Source: Pseudazoarcus pumilus (GTDB lineage Bacteria; Pseudomonadota; Gammaproteobacteria; Burkholderiales; Rhodocyclaceae). From it: 64,000 nucleotides of DNA. Positions 28,487 through 37,670 of the stretch are shown in pieces (position 1 is the first letter of the stretch; every line of letters starts with the position of its first letter). The position numbers and the translations under genes are program-made. The stretch covers positions 2,294,001-2,358,000 of the forward strand of contig NZ_CP025682.1 of assembly GCF_002872475.1 (NCBI RefSeq). The letters run 5' to 3'. Below the pieces are notes generated by a model that searched no databases, had not been told where the DNA came from, and saw only the letters and a program-made list of their open reading frames with translations.

Positions 28487-30127
28487 ATGCCTTCAGCCAG
28501 CACCACCCCGATCCGCTTCGGACAAAGACTCTACGGCCCGACCGGCTTCACGCTGCTGATCCTGCTGTATCTGGTTCCCGGCGTGATCGGGCACGGCCCG
28601 TGGCGCGGCGACGATGTCGAACACTTCGCCATCGTGCACAGCCTGCTGGCCGGCGAATGGCTGCTCTACCCGACACTCGCAGGCCAGCCCGAAGGTGCAT
28701 TCGGGCCGCTCCACTACTGGATCTCGGCCCTCTTCGCGCTTGCATTGGGGTGGCTGCTTCCGGTGCATGATGCCGCGCGCCTGGCGACTCCGGCGATGGC
28801 GGTACTGGCCACCTTCTGGATCGCACGAACCTCGGCTCGCCTGCACGGACGCCAGACACGCGCGGTGGCCGCCCTGCTCATCATCGGCACGCTGGGACTG
28901 GCCGTGCATGTGCACGAGAACCAGCCCATGGTGACGCTGATGATGACCCAGGCGCTGACGCTCGCAGGGCTCGCGCTCACGCCCGAACGACCGCTCCGGG
29001 GTAGCCTGCAGGCCGCCGCCGGCATCCTGCTGGCGTTTCTCGCGGCCGGCGCGGCGGGCATGCTGCTGACCCTGCCGCTGATGCTTGTCGCGGCCACCTG
29101 CGCGGCCGAAACCCGCAACCCGCGCACCAGCGGCGCGCTGATCCTGTCGCTGAGCCTGGCACTGGGCGGATGCGCGTTGTGGCCGCTGGCGCTCGGCAGC
29201 CTCGAGCCGGCCATGCTCGACCTGTGGTGGGAACAGGCCTGGCTGGATCTCGCCCGCGACCCGCTTCACGGCGCGGGCGTGCCACGCCTGCTCGAACTGC
29301 TGGCCTGGTTCACCTGGCCGCTGTGGCCGATCGCGATGTGGTCGGTGTGGCGCGCGCGGCGTCAGCTCGCACGGCTGTCCTGGCTGCTGCCGCTGTGCGC
29401 GCTCACTCTCGCGCTGCTTTGGGTCTTCCTGCAGGGCAGCTTCAATGCCGCGGCGATGTTGCCGCTGGCCCCTCCGCTGGCCCTGCTCGCCGCCGCCGGC
29501 GTGCCCACGCTGCGCCGTGGCGCAGCCAACGCCTTCGACTGGTTCGCGGTCATGACCTTCGCCGTATTCGCGGTGCTGATCTGGCTGGCCTGGAGCGCCC
29601 AGGTGTTTGCCTGGCCGCCCGGGCTCACCCGCAGCCTGGCGCGCATGGCCCCCGAATTCGTGCTCACCGGCACCGCACTGCAGGCGGCCGTGGGCAGCGT
29701 CATCGTGCTCGTCTGGGTGGCGCTGGTGCGCGGCCTGCCGCGCAGCTTCCAGCGCGGACCGACCAACTGGGCATTGGGCATGACCATGCTGTGGTGCCTG
29801 ACGGTGACGCTGCTGTTGCCGTGGTTCGACCATACGCGCAACTACCGCCCCATGGCCGAGTCGCTGGCGCAGGCGCTGGCCGACGAGCGCGCACTGTGCG
29901 TGGCCACGCTGGGCCTGACGAACAGCCATCGCGCCACGCTCGATTACTACACCGGTCTGCGTCCGCAACGGGTGCGCGAAAACGAGACCACATGCCGCTA
30001 TCTCGTCACCTATGACGACGAGCTCAACCCGGGACAGACGCCATCCTGGCAATGGCGCGAGATCTGGGAATACCGCCACGCGGGAGGAAAACGCCTTGAA
30101 GTCTTCCGCCTCTACCGACGCGACTGA
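28487..30127 (+). CDS. ArnT/PMT-like membrane glycosyltransferase
   Basis: A 546-aa polytopic inner-membrane protein with about 12 hydrophobic segments and a soluble C-terminal region (about 450-546). The first periplasmic loop has the acidic pair WRGDDVEHF typical of GT-C transferases that use polyprenyl-phosphate sugar donors (ArnT, PMT and related GT83/GT39). Substrate and acceptor are unknown; lipid A or envelope glycan modification is a guess by analogy. A weak AGGA precedes the ATG. The end overlaps pgi by 32 nt, so the two are co-transcribed. Confidence 0.75.
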   Translation: MPSASTTPIRFGQRLYGPTGFTLLILLYLVPGVIGHGPWRGDDVEHFAIVHSLLAGEWLLYPTLAGQPEGAFGPLHYWISALFALALGWLLPVHDAARLATPAMAVLATFWIARTSARLHGRQTRAVAALLIIGTLGLAVHVHENQPMVTLMMTQALTLAGLALTPERPLRGSLQAAAGILLAFLAAGAAGMLLTLPLMLVAATCAAETRNPRTSGALILSLSLALGGCALWPLALGSLEPAMLDLWWEQAWLDLARDPLHGAGVPRLLELLAWFTWPLWPIAMWSVWRARRQLARLSWLLPLCALTLALLWVFLQGSFNAAAMLPLAPPLALLAAAGVPTLRRGAANAFDWFAVMTFAVFAVLIWLAWSAQVFAWPPGLTRSLARMAPEFVLTGTALQAAVGSVIVLVWVALVRGLPRSFQRGPTNWALGMTMLWCLTVTLLLPWFDHTRNYRPMAESLAQALADERALCVATLGLTNSHRATLDYYTGLRPQRVRENETTCRYLVTYDDELNPGQTPSWQWREIWEYRHAGGKRLEVFRLYRRD

Positions 30128-31745
30128 ACACGTCGGCGGACCGACGCGCCTGCCGGCCTGGTCGGCGCTCGCCGAGTGCGCCGCGCGCCTGGCAGAAACG
30201 CGCACCGACACGTTGTTTCGCGCCGACCCGCAGCGTTTCGAGCGCCACCTCCTGCGTCACGAAGACATCCTCGTCGACCTCTCCAAGCAGCGCATCGACG
30301 CGACCGCGCGCGATGCACTGCTGTCGCTCGCACGCGAGGCACGCGTTGCGGATGCGATCGAGGCGTTGTTCGCCGGCGAGATGCTCAACTTCACCGAAGG
30401 ACGAGCCGCCCTGCACATGGCCTTGCGCGGCAGTTGCGCGATCCCGCCAGCGGACGCGGCCACGCTTGCCGACAGCGATCGGCGCATGCACGCCTTCGCG
30501 CGCGCGCTGCGCGACGGACAGGTGCGTGGCGCGCTCGGCGACCCCATCCGGCGCGTGATCAATCTGGGCATCGGCGGCTCCGACCTGGGCCCGCGCATGC
30601 TCTGCCAGGCCTTGCGTCCTGCCGCCGACACGCATGCGCCTGCGGTCGACTTCGTCGCCAACATCGACCCGCGCGAACTCGACGACGCGCTCGCGCATGC
30701 CGACCCGCGCAGCACGCTGTTCATCGTCTCGTCGAAGAGTTTTACGACGCTCGAGACCCTGGCCAACGCACGCGCGGCGCGCGCCTGGCTGCACGCCGCG
30801 CTGGGCGAGGGCACCACGCTTGCGCCGCACTTCGTCGCGGTCAGCGGCGACACGCAGGCCGCGGCGCAGTTCGGCATCACGCGCGAGCGCATCTTCACGG
30901 TGCCCGACTGGGTCGGCGGACGCTTCTCGAGCTGGTCGGCGATCGGTCTGCCGGTACTCGTCGCGATCGGCGAGCACGCCTTCGACGCGCTGTTCGCCGG
31001 CGCCCGCTCGATGGACACGCACTTTCGCGAAGCCGCGCCCGCAGACAACCTCCCGCTGGCGATGGCGCTGGCCGGCATCTGGAACGACGCCTTTCTTGGT
31101 TGCGAATCGCTTGCCGTTCTGCCCTACGCGCACGGGCTGCGCGCCCTGCCGGCGTGGCTGCAGCAACTGGAGATGGAGAGCAACGGCAAGCGCTGCCGGC
31201 GCGACGGCCAGCCGGTGGAAGCGAATACCGCCCCCATCGTCTTCGGCCACGAGGGCACGGTCGGCCAGCATGCCTTCCACCAGTTGCTCTATCAGGGTAC
31301 CCGCCGCATCGCAGCGGACTTCATCGTGCCGGTGGGCGGGCGCGACGAACGCCAACGCAATCTGGTCGAGAACGCGCTGGCGCAGTCGGCCGCGCTGATG
31401 CAAGGGTTGAGCGACGAAGGCGCGCGCGCCCTGCTGCGTGAAGCCGGCCATTCGCCGCAAGAAGTCGAGCGGCTCGCCCCGCATCTGGTGTGTCCCGGCA
31501 ACCTGCCCAGCACGACGGTGCTGCTGCCGGCGCTCACGCCCCGCGCGCTCGGACAGCTGATGGCGCTCTACGAGCACAAGGTCTTCGTGCAGGGCTGGAT
31601 CTGGAGCATCGACAGCTTCGACCAGTACGGCGTCGAACTGGGCAAGCGCATGGCGCGGCGCATCGCCGAGCCCGGACACCGGCCGTCGCACCCGGCGACC
31701 GCGGCCCTGCTGCAGGCCGTGGAGGCAATGCGCGACGCGAACTGA
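30096..31745 (+). CDS. pgi: Glucose-6-phosphate isomerase
   Basis: A 549-aa enzyme interconverting glucose-6-phosphate and fructose-6-phosphate. Family signatures are visible: NLGIGGSDLGPRM, FIVSSKSFTTLET, VGGRFSSWSAIGLP, the catalytic Glu in LEMESNGKRC, and the C-terminal GWIWSIDSFDQYGVELGK with the catalytic Lys. The length equals that of the E. coli enzyme. The start is TTG at 30096 with GGAGG 8 nt upstream; the frame is open further but has no better site. It overlaps the end of the membrane glycosyltransferase gene. Confidence 0.96.
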   Translation: MKSSASTDATEHVGGPTRLPAWSALAECAARLAETRTDTLFRADPQRFERHLLRHEDILVDLSKQRIDATARDALLSLAREARVADAIEALFAGEMLNFTEGRAALHMALRGSCAIPPADAATLADSDRRMHAFARALRDGQVRGALGDPIRRVINLGIGGSDLGPRMLCQALRPAADTHAPAVDFVANIDPRELDDALAHADPRSTLFIVSSKSFTTLETLANARAARAWLHAALGEGTTLAPHFVAVSGDTQAAAQFGITRERIFTVPDWVGGRFSSWSAIGLPVLVAIGEHAFDALFAGARSMDTHFREAAPADNLPLAMALAGIWNDAFLGCESLAVLPYAHGLRALPAWLQQLEMESNGKRCRRDGQPVEANTAPIVFGHEGTVGQHAFHQLLYQGTRRIAADFIVPVGGRDERQRNLVENALAQSAALMQGLSDEGARALLREAGHSPQEVERLAPHLVCPGNLPSTTVLLPALTPRALGQLMALYEHKVFVQGWIWSIDSFDQYGVELGKRMARRIAEPGHRPSHPATAALLQAVEAMRDAN

Positions 31746-31751
31746 GCGCCT

Positions 31752-32303
31752 TCAGTCCGACAGGCGCAGGAAGTGTTCGCGATAGTGGCGCAACTCGGCG
31801 ATTGATTCGTGCACATCGGCCAGCGCCTCGTGGCGGCCGGACTTCTTGAAGCTCTCGAGCACCTCGGGGCGCCAGCGACGCGCCAGCTCCTTGAGGGTGG
31901 ACACATCCAGGTTGCGGTAGTGAAACCACGCCTCCAGGCGCGGCATGTAGCGCGCCATGAAGCGGCGATCCTGGCAGATGGAGTTGCCGCACATCGGCGA
32001 GGCGCGCTCGGGAACGTAGGCGGCTATGAATTCGAGCATGCGCGCCTCGACCGCCGCCTCGTCCTCGGTGGCCGCGCGCACGCGCGCGGTCAGGCCGGAT
32101 TGACCATGTGTGCGCGTGTTCCACTCATCCATCGCGTCGAGCACCGCGTCGCTCTGATGCACCACCATCACCGGCGCCTCGGCCACCACTTCGAGCGCGG
32201 CATCCGTGATCACCACCGCAATCTCGATGATGCGATCGCGGTCCGGCTCGAGCCCGGTCATTTCCATGTCCAGCCAGATCAGGCGGCTGCTGTCCTGTGC
32301 CAT
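31752..32303 (-). CDS. orn: Oligoribonuclease
   Basis: A 183-aa DEDDh 3'-5' exoribonuclease that degrades di- to pentaribonucleotides, including pGpG from cyclic di-GMP turnover. Catalytic residues are readable: D and E in [10 protein letters not shown] in [10 protein letters not shown] and D in [11 protein letters not shown]. The length is standard. It converges on pgi with only 6 bp between stops and diverges from the cytochrome c-rsgA pair. Confidence 0.96.
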   Translation of the reverse strand: MAQDSSRLIWLDMEMTGLEPDRDRIIEIAVVITDAALEVVAEAPVMVVHQSDAVLDAMDEWNTRTHGQSGLTARVRAATEDEAAVEARMLEFIAAYVPERASPMCGNSICQDRRFMARYMPRLEAWFHYRNLDVSTLKELARRWRPEVLESFKKSGRHEALADVHESIAELRHYREHFLRLSD

Positions 32304-32384
32304 AATCGAAGTGCCCTAACAGTCGTGACGAGGCCCGGATTGTGTCACACAACGACAGGGCCCCGTGGCCATAGAGGAGGCTTC

Positions 32385-32696
32385 ATGAATATCCGCAATC
32401 TCGTCATCGCCGGCCTGTTCGCGGCCGGCAGTGCCCAGGCCGATCCGTTCGCCGGTGCCGACATTGAGGCCGGGGGGTTCATTCATGCCGACCAGTGCGT
32501 GGCCTGCCACACCCAGAAGTTCGGCGGCCCCGAAGGGTCGAACGCCTACACTCGCGCCGATCGTCGCGTGACCAGCCCCGACAGCCTGCTGCAGCAGCTC
32601 ACCGCCTGTACCACCGTGCTCAATCTCGGCCTGTTCCCCGAGGACGAGCGTGACATCGCGGCCTATCTGAACAAGCACTACTACAAGTTCGAGTGA
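32385..32696 (+). CDS. Small secreted cytochrome c
   Basis: A 103-aa periplasmic monohaem cytochrome c with a signal peptide (residues 1-19) and a single haem site CVACH. It lacks an obvious Met ligand region after the haem, so the sixth ligand is uncertain. The ATG follows a strong GAGGAGG site. Its stop overlaps the rsgA start (GTGA). The electron partner is unknown. Confidence 0.8.
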   Translation: MNIRNLVIAGLFAAGSAQADPFAGADIEAGGFIHADQCVACHTQKFGGPEGSNAYTRADRRVTSPDSLLQQLTACTTVLNLGLFPEDERDIAAYLNKHYYKFE

Positions 32697-33628
32697 GTCG
32701 CCAGGCGCCCTCCGGCCGGCACGGCGACGCGCTCGCAGGACGCGTGACGGCGTCCTTCGGTCGCAACTACGAAGTCGTCGTGGCGCCGGAGACGCCCGAT
32801 CGCGAAGTCCTCAAGTGCGTCGCGCGCGGCAAGCGCCACGCCTACGCCTGCGGCGACGAGGTGCGCGTCGAGCGCACATCGCCCGATCAGGGCGTGATCG
32901 TCGCACTCGAGCCCCGGCGCAACCTGCTGTGGCGCTCGGACGCCTTCCGCCAGAAACTCATCGCGGCCAACCTGACGCAGATCGTCATCGTCGTCGCGAC
33001 CGAACCGGGTTTCTCGCCGCTGTTCATCTCGCGCTGCATCGTCGCGGCCGAGAGCGAGGGGCTGGCCACCGTGATCGTGCTCAACAAGGCCGACCTCGCC
33101 GACCGCCTCGAGGCGGCGCGAGCACAACTGGCGCCGTTCAGCCAACTCGGCTACCCGATCGTCGAGACCAACGCCCTGGGTGATCTCGCCGAACTGACCC
33201 GGTGTCTGGCCGGCCAGCGCAGCATCCTGGTGGGCCAGTCGGGCATGGGCAAGTCGACCATCACCAATACGCTGATCCCCGAGGCGCAGGCCGTCACGGC
33301 CGAAATCTCGACGGTGCTCGACTCGGGCAAACACACCACGACCTTCGCCCGCCTGTATGGATTCGAAGGCGGCTGGATCATCGACAGCCCGGGCATGCAG
33401 GCCTTTGGCCTGGCCCATGTGACGACCGATGCGCTGCTGGAAGCCTTCGTCGAATTCCGCCCGCATCTCGGACAGTGCCGCTTTCGCGACTGTCGCCACG
33501 ACGCCGAACCGGGCTGCGCACTGCGCGCCGCGCTCGAGGCCGGAGAGATCGAGCCGCTGCGCTTCATTCACTTTCACACCATCCGCGCCGAAATCGAAAG
33601 CGCCGAAAGACAGGCGCGTGGGTGGTGA
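32693..33628 (+). CDS. rsgA: Ribosome small-subunit biogenesis GTPase RsgA
   Basis: A 311-aa circularly permuted GTPase that helps mature the 30S subunit. It has an N-terminal OB fold and then the permuted order: NKADL (G4) precedes the P-loop GQSGMGKST (G1) and the DSPGMQAFG (G3). The C-terminal zinc finger QCRFRDCRHDAEPGC is intact. The start is GTG overlapping the cytochrome c stop by 4 nt. Three REP palindromes fill the space to the convergent thiolase gene. Confidence 0.96.
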   Translation: MSRQAPSGRHGDALAGRVTASFGRNYEVVVAPETPDREVLKCVARGKRHAYACGDEVRVERTSPDQGVIVALEPRRNLLWRSDAFRQKLIAANLTQIVIVVATEPGFSPLFISRCIVAAESEGLATVIVLNKADLADRLEAARAQLAPFSQLGYPIVETNALGDLAELTRCLAGQRSILVGQSGMGKSTITNTLIPEAQAVTAEISTVLDSGKHTTTFARLYGFEGGWIIDSPGMQAFGLAHVTTDALLEAFVEFRPHLGQCRFRDCRHDAEPGCALRAALEAGEIEPLRFIHFHTIRAEIESAERQARGW

Positions 33629-33651
33629 AGCAACAGCCGCGAAGCGGGTGT

Positions 33652-33683
33652 GTCGCACTCGCCTTCGGCTCGACGCGACCTAC
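33652..33683 (-). repeat. REP-like palindrome, GTAGGTCG class
   Basis: A minus-strand REP with its GTAG head at 33680-33683 and ends GTCGC/GCGAC. It is 24 bp after the rsgA stop and nearly identical to the one at 23113-23144. Confidence 0.75.
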
Positions 33684-33711
33684 GAGTTGTCCGCCGCCGA
33701 TGCACAGCCGG

Positions 33712-33742
33712 GTAGGTCGGTGCGAGCGCAGCGAGGGCCGAC
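33712..33742 (+). repeat. Intact REP matching the IS110-split copy
   Basis: A GTAG head (33712-33715) and a palindrome with GTCGG/CCGAC ends. It matches 30 of 31 positions of the REP restored by removing the IS110 element, so it shows what the IS target looks like uninterrupted. Confidence 0.8.
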
Positions 33743-33771
33743 GCGGCGGGTAGCATCCCGTCCGCGCCGGT

Positions 33772-33801
33772 GTCGCACTCGCTACGCTCGACGCGACCTA
33801 C
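33772..33801 (-). repeat. REP-like palindrome providing the thiolase stop codon
   Basis: A minus-strand REP with its GTAG head at 33798-33801. The TAG of the head is the stop codon of the thiolase gene. Same core as 63903-63932. Confidence 0.78.
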
Positions 33802-34982
33802 GCGCGCTCGAAGATCACCGACAACCCCTGTCCGCCGCCGATGCACAGCGTCACCAGCGCATAGCGACCACCGGTGCGCTTGAGTTCATACAACGCCTTG
33901 GTCGCGATCGCGGCGCCGGTGCAACCTACCGGGTGCCCCAGCGCGACGGCGCCGCCATTGGGGTTGGTCTTGGCAGGATCCAGGCCCAGGCCCTTGATCA
34001 CGGTCAGCGCCTGCGCGGCGAAGGCCTCGTTGGACTCGATCACGTCGATCTGCTCCAGGCTCAGCCCGGCACGCGTGAGCGCGAGCTTGGTCGCGGGAAT
34101 CGGGCCCTCGCCCATGATCTCGTTGGGCACGCCTGCGACCGCGTAGGAGACGATGCGTGCCATCGGCGTGTAACCAGCGCTGGCGGCCGCATCGGCCGAG
34201 GCGAGCACCAGGAAGGCCGCGCCATCGTTGATGCCCGAGGCGTTGCCGGCCGTCACCGTGCCATCCTTCTTGAACGCCGGGCGCATCCTGGCGAGCGTCT
34301 CGACGGTGGTCTCGGGCTTGCAGTGCTCGTCGGTGTCGAACACCGTCTCGCCCTTGCGCGACTTGAGCGTGATCGGCACGATCTGCTCCTTGAAGCGCCC
34401 CTCGGCAATGGCCACGCCGGCGCGCCGGTGGGATTCGGCGGCGAAGGCGTCCTGCTCATCGCGCGTGATGCCCCACTTCTCGGCCAGATTCTCGGCCGTG
34501 ATGCCCATGTGGCCGACGCCGAAGGGGTCGGTCAGCACCGACACCATGGAATCGATCATCGTCGTGTCGCCCATGCGCGCGCCGCTGCGCATCGTCGGCG
34601 AAAGGTAGGCGCCTCGCGACATCACCTCGACGCCGCCGCCGACGCCGTACTCGCAGTCGCCGAGCATGATCGCCTGAGCGGTCGACACGATGCCCTGCAG
34701 GCCCGACGAACACAGGCGGTTGACCGCCATCGCCACCGAATCCATCGGCAGGCCGGCCTGCACCGCGGCCACGCGCGCGACGTAGGCATAGCGCGTCTCG
34801 GTCGGAATGCAGTTGCCGACCGTGACGTAGTTGATCTGCTGCGGGTCCGCCCCGGAGCGGGCGACGGCCTCCTTCATCACCAGTCCGGCCAGATCGGCCG
34901 GCTCCAACGAACTGAGCGAACCGCCGAACGAACCGATCGCCGAACGGGCCGCACTCAGTACCACCACATCGCGAATAGCCAT
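33798..34982 (-). CDS. Acetyl-CoA acetyltransferase / beta-ketothiolase
   Basis: A 394-aa thiolase that reversibly condenses two acyl-CoA molecules or cleaves 3-ketoacyl-CoA. Catalytic residues are all present: the nucleophile Cys in NRLCSSGLQ (about residue 90), His in ALGHPVGCTG, and the second Cys in TLCIGGGQG. It could serve polyhydroxyalkanoate synthesis (PhaA/BktB-like) or beta-oxidation; there are no pha genes next to it. The ATG at 34982 has GGGAG 7 nt upstream, preferred over a GTG two codons earlier. Its last two bases and stop codon run into the head of a REP. Confidence 0.9.
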   Translation of the reverse strand: MAIRDVVVLSAARSAIGSFGGSLSSLEPADLAGLVMKEAVARSGADPQQINYVTVGNCIPTETRYAYVARVAAVQAGLPMDSVAMAVNRLCSSGLQGIVSTAQAIMLGDCEYGVGGGVEVMSRGAYLSPTMRSGARMGDTTMIDSMVSVLTDPFGVGHMGITAENLAEKWGITRDEQDAFAAESHRRAGVAIAEGRFKEQIVPITLKSRKGETVFDTDEHCKPETTVETLARMRPAFKKDGTVTAGNASGINDGAAFLVLASADAAASAGYTPMARIVSYAVAGVPNEIMGEGPIPATKLALTRAGLSLEQIDVIESNEAFAAQALTVIKGLGLDPAKTNPNGGAVALGHPVGCTGAAIATKALYELKRTGGRYALVTLCIGGGQGLSVIFERA

Positions 34983-35003
34983 TTCCACACTCCCGAAACG
35001 CGT

Positions 35004-35900
35004 TTAACCACCAACCCTGCCGGCGATCGCCAGCAGCGCCAGAACCAGTACCAGCAGCACAAGCACGCGCCATACCAGTCGTGCGGCACGTGGCATGTTC
35101 TCCACATCGACGACGCTTCCCTGGCCGAGCTCCGGCCGATCCACGACTGCGCCGTTCTCGTGCGCGGGCATGCCAAGGCGCATCCCCAGTGCCCCCGCGG
35201 CCGCTGCCAGCACCACGCCGGCGCCCCGATCGGTCCACAACGGTGCCTGCGTGCGCCAGCTCGCCACAGCCTCCTCGAAGTTGCCGATCACCGAACAGGC
35301 CAGCGCCGTCACGTGCGCCGGCAGCCAGTCGATCCATCCGAAGGCGCGCCGCACGAAGGGCGAAGCGTCGGGCGCTTGCGCCAGGTCACAAGCGACACGA
35401 TACATCACCGCGCCCATCGGGCCGGGCATCAGCACGAACCAGAAGATCACGCCGAAGATGCCGCGGTGCGCGCCGAGCACCGCATGCTCGACGGTCAGGC
35501 GCGCGAGTTCCTCCGCACCTGCACCGCTGCGGTCGACGCCGCTCCACGCCGAGAGCCTGCGCGCAGCGCCCTCGACGTCATCGTTGGCGAGCGCACGCTC
35601 GACGTCGGCGAAGGATTCCTCCTCGCGCCGGAAACCGATCAGGAAATAGAGCAGCGCCGCATCGAAGGCGAACGCCAGCGGCGTCCAGAATGAATACAGC
35701 AGGCCGTGCACGACGAGGACGACGAAGCCGCTGCCGAGCACGGCCAGCAGCCACGCCACCCGGCACGCGAACCCGTCGGCGCGACAGCGGCCCGCGGCAA
35801 GATCGCGGATGCGGCCGAACGCGTCGTCGACGCGCGTGTGGCGCGCCAAGGGGCGGAACTGTTCCAGGACCAGGGCGGCCAGCAGCGAAAGAAAGCCCAT
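35004..35900 (-). CDS. CobD/CbiB-family membrane protein
   Basis: A 298-aa inner-membrane protein. It starts with a hydrophobic segment and the motif LLAALVLEQFRPL, and has about four further membrane segments, including one at the C-terminus. The family resembles cobalamin biosynthesis protein CobD/CbiB and AmpE. In betaproteobacteria such genes are found away from cobalamin operons, as here, so a role in B12 synthesis is not supported by context. The start MGFLSLL has AAGGTG upstream. It is 21 bp downstream of the thiolase start on the same strand. Confidence 0.65.
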   Translation of the reverse strand: MGFLSLLAALVLEQFRPLARHTRVDDAFGRIRDLAAGRCRADGFACRVAWLLAVLGSGFVVLVVHGLLYSFWTPLAFAFDAALLYFLIGFRREEESFADVERALANDDVEGAARRLSAWSGVDRSGAGAEELARLTVEHAVLGAHRGIFGVIFWFVLMPGPMGAVMYRVACDLAQAPDASPFVRRAFGWIDWLPAHVTALACSVIGNFEEAVASWRTQAPLWTDRGAGVVLAAAAGALGMRLGMPAHENGAVVDRPELGQGSVVDVENMPRAARLVWRVLVLLVLVLALLAIAGRVGG

Positions 35901-35954
35901 CGCACACCTTATGTTGCAGTGCAACCAATGAGCGCAACATAGCACACAATGGCG

Positions 35955-36554
35955 TCAGCCATCCCGTTCCGGAGGCGCCGCCGAGTGCAGATACCGATGC
36001 AGCGAGACGAGGATGGCCGCGGTCGTGCCCCAGATGTTGCAATCGCCCCAGGGCATCGAATACACGCGTCGCGGCCGCCCCTCGTATTCGGTATCCAGGC
36101 GCAGGTGATTGGCCGGGTCCATCAGGAAGGAAAACGGCACCTCGAAGGACTCGGCGACCTCGAAGGCGTCCAGTCTCAACTCGAAGGGCGGATGTACCAG
36201 CGCGACGACCGGCAGCACGCGAAAACCGGTGCGCGAGAAATACTCCGGCAGCGCCCCGAGCACCTCCAGCCGCTCGGCCGGCAGGCCGACCTCCTCCTCC
36301 GTCTCGCGAATCGCCGCCATCACGGGCGAAGCGTCGTGGCGCTCGATGCGACCACCCGGAAAGCAGATCTGGCCCGGATGGTGGTGCAGGTGCTCGGCGC
36401 GGCGCGTGAGCAGCACCGAAAGACCTTCGTCACGCACGATCAGCGGCACCAGCACGGCCGCCGCCACCGAACTGGGCGAGACCATCTCCGACTCCGGATC
36501 CGTGCCTCCTGTCGGGTAATTGCGGAAATAGTTCCTCAAATGCTCCGGATTCAT
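35955..36554 (-). CDS. Nudix CoA pyrophosphatase
   Basis: A 199-aa Nudix hydrolase of the CoA pyrophosphatase (NudL) group, which cleaves CoA and acyl-CoA to phosphopantetheine and 3',5'-ADP. The CoA-specific upstream motif LLTRRAEHLHHHPGQICFPGG runs directly into the Nudix box (GGRIERHD then RETEEEVGL). The start at MNPEHLRNYF is where family similarity begins; no strong ribosome site is visible. It is divergent from the first pilus operon. Confidence 0.88.
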   Translation of the reverse strand: MNPEHLRNYFRNYPTGGTDPESEMVSPSSVAAAVLVPLIVRDEGLSVLLTRRAEHLHHHPGQICFPGGRIERHDASPVMAAIRETEEEVGLPAERLEVLGALPEYFSRTGFRVLPVVALVHPPFELRLDAFEVAESFEVPFSFLMDPANHLRLDTEYEGRPRRVYSMPWGDCNIWGTTAAILVSLHRYLHSAAPPERDG

Positions 36555-36726
36555 GTTGACCCGTAATTCCCCATCGCCGTAAATGATTTTTCGTCGGCCC
36601 GATCCGGCAATCCGGTAATCCGGCACCTGCGGGCGCGATCGTTCGCAATCTTATCCCAGCGTCTCTCGCCAGGCATGGCGCAGCGCCGCATGCGGATTTG
36701 CCGACCGGCAGGCAGCGGGCACAGTC

Positions 36727-37230
36727 ATGCGCAGCAACAGCGGATTCACGGTGATCGAACTTCTCGTCGCGCTCGCGGTGGCAGCGATTCTGCTCGCGCT
36801 CGCCGCGCCGGCGTTCACCGGCATGTTCGCCAGCTACCGTCTGACCTCCACCACCAACGACCTGATCAACGCCATCGGCCTGACGCGCTCGGAGGCGATC
36901 AAGCGCAATCGCAGCGTCACGCTGTGCCGCACCGACGCGGCAGGGGACGACACCTGCGCCGCCACCGAGGGCGCCTGGAACAGCTGGATCATCGTCGCCC
37001 CCGGAGCGGACGTGATCCGCCGCGGCGAGCCGGGGCTGACCGGCAGCAACCTGCGCATCGAGAGCGCCTTCGCCTCCGAGACCCTGAGTTATGCACCGGA
37101 CGGCAGCCCCAGCCAGAACGCCGCCTTCACGGTGTGCACACCGCTGGATGTGGCCGACAACCGCCGCATCGTCGACATCGGCCCGGGAAGCCGCATCTCG
37201 ACCACGCGCGCCGCAGGGGGCTGCTCATGA
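36727..37230 (+). CDS. fimT: Minor pilin FimT/GspH, pilus operon 1
   Basis: A 167-aa type IV prepilin with a short leader cut after Gly (NSG then FTVIELLVAL, with Glu at +5), a long N-terminal helix and a GspH/FimT C-terminal domain with a cysteine pair (LCRT, DTCAAT) and a late CTP...GGCS. Minor pilins prime pilus assembly and can bind DNA in natural transformation. It opens an operon with pilV, pilW, pilX, pilY1 and pilE. Its stop overlaps pilV by 4 nt (ATGA). Confidence 0.88.
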   Translation: MRSNSGFTVIELLVALAVAAILLALAAPAFTGMFASYRLTSTTNDLINAIGLTRSEAIKRNRSVTLCRTDAAGDDTCAATEGAWNSWIIVAPGADVIRRGEPGLTGSNLRIESAFASETLSYAPDGSPSQNAAFTVCTPLDVADNRRIVDIGPGSRISTTRAAGGCS

Positions 37231-37670
37231 GCAGGCAAGCGCAGTCCGGCATGACCCTGGTCGAGGTCCTCGTCGCCGTACTCGTGCTGGCGGTGGGCCT
37301 GCTCGGTCTGGCGGGCTTGCAAACCAGTGCGCTGCGCAACAATCAGAGCTCGATGGAGCGCAGCCTGGCGGTCATCGAGAGCTACGGCATCGTCGACGCC
37401 ATGCGCGCCGACCGCGCCAATGCCGAGAACGGCGCCTTCGACATCGGCCTGGAAGATTCGCCCACCGGCGGCAGCTTCGCCGGCAACGAACTGACCAAGT
37501 GGCGCAACCGCCTCGTCGCGCAGCTGGGCCCCGGCGCCACCGGCTCCATCGCCTGCAACGGCCTGCAATGCACCATCGTCGTGCAGTGGGACGACTCGCG
37601 CGGCAGCCATGATGCCGCCGATGCGCAGGACGGCGCCGCCCATCAGGTCGTCACGGAGGTCCAGTTGTGA
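37227..37670 (+). CDS. pilV: Minor pilin PilV, pilus operon 1
   Basis: A 147-aa prepilin with leader QSG then MTLVEVLVAVLVLAVGLLG and the PilV-type GLAGLQTSALRNNQ segment. One probable disulfide is SIACNGLQC. PilV, PilW and PilX form the priming complex at the pilus tip with PilY1. Starts inside fimT (ATGA) and overlaps pilW by 4 nt, so expression is tightly coupled. Confidence 0.88.
   Translation: MSRQAQSGMTLVEVLVAVLVLAVGLLGLAGLQTSALRNNQSSMERSLAVIESYGIVDAMRADRANAENGAFDIGLEDSPTGGSFAGNELTKWRNRLVAQLGPGATGSIACNGLQCTIVVQWDDSRGSHDAADAQDGAAHQVVTEVQL

Noticed and set aside
36650-36726. Sigma-54 promoter for pilus operon 1
   Set aside because: A TGGCGC is present near 36675 but no TTGC(A/T) follows at the required spacing.
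36675-37226. Extra coding region in the frame of pilV upstream of its start
   Set aside because: It lies on top of fimT in another frame and is Arg/His-rich, a shadow of fimT. The pilin leader starts at 37227.
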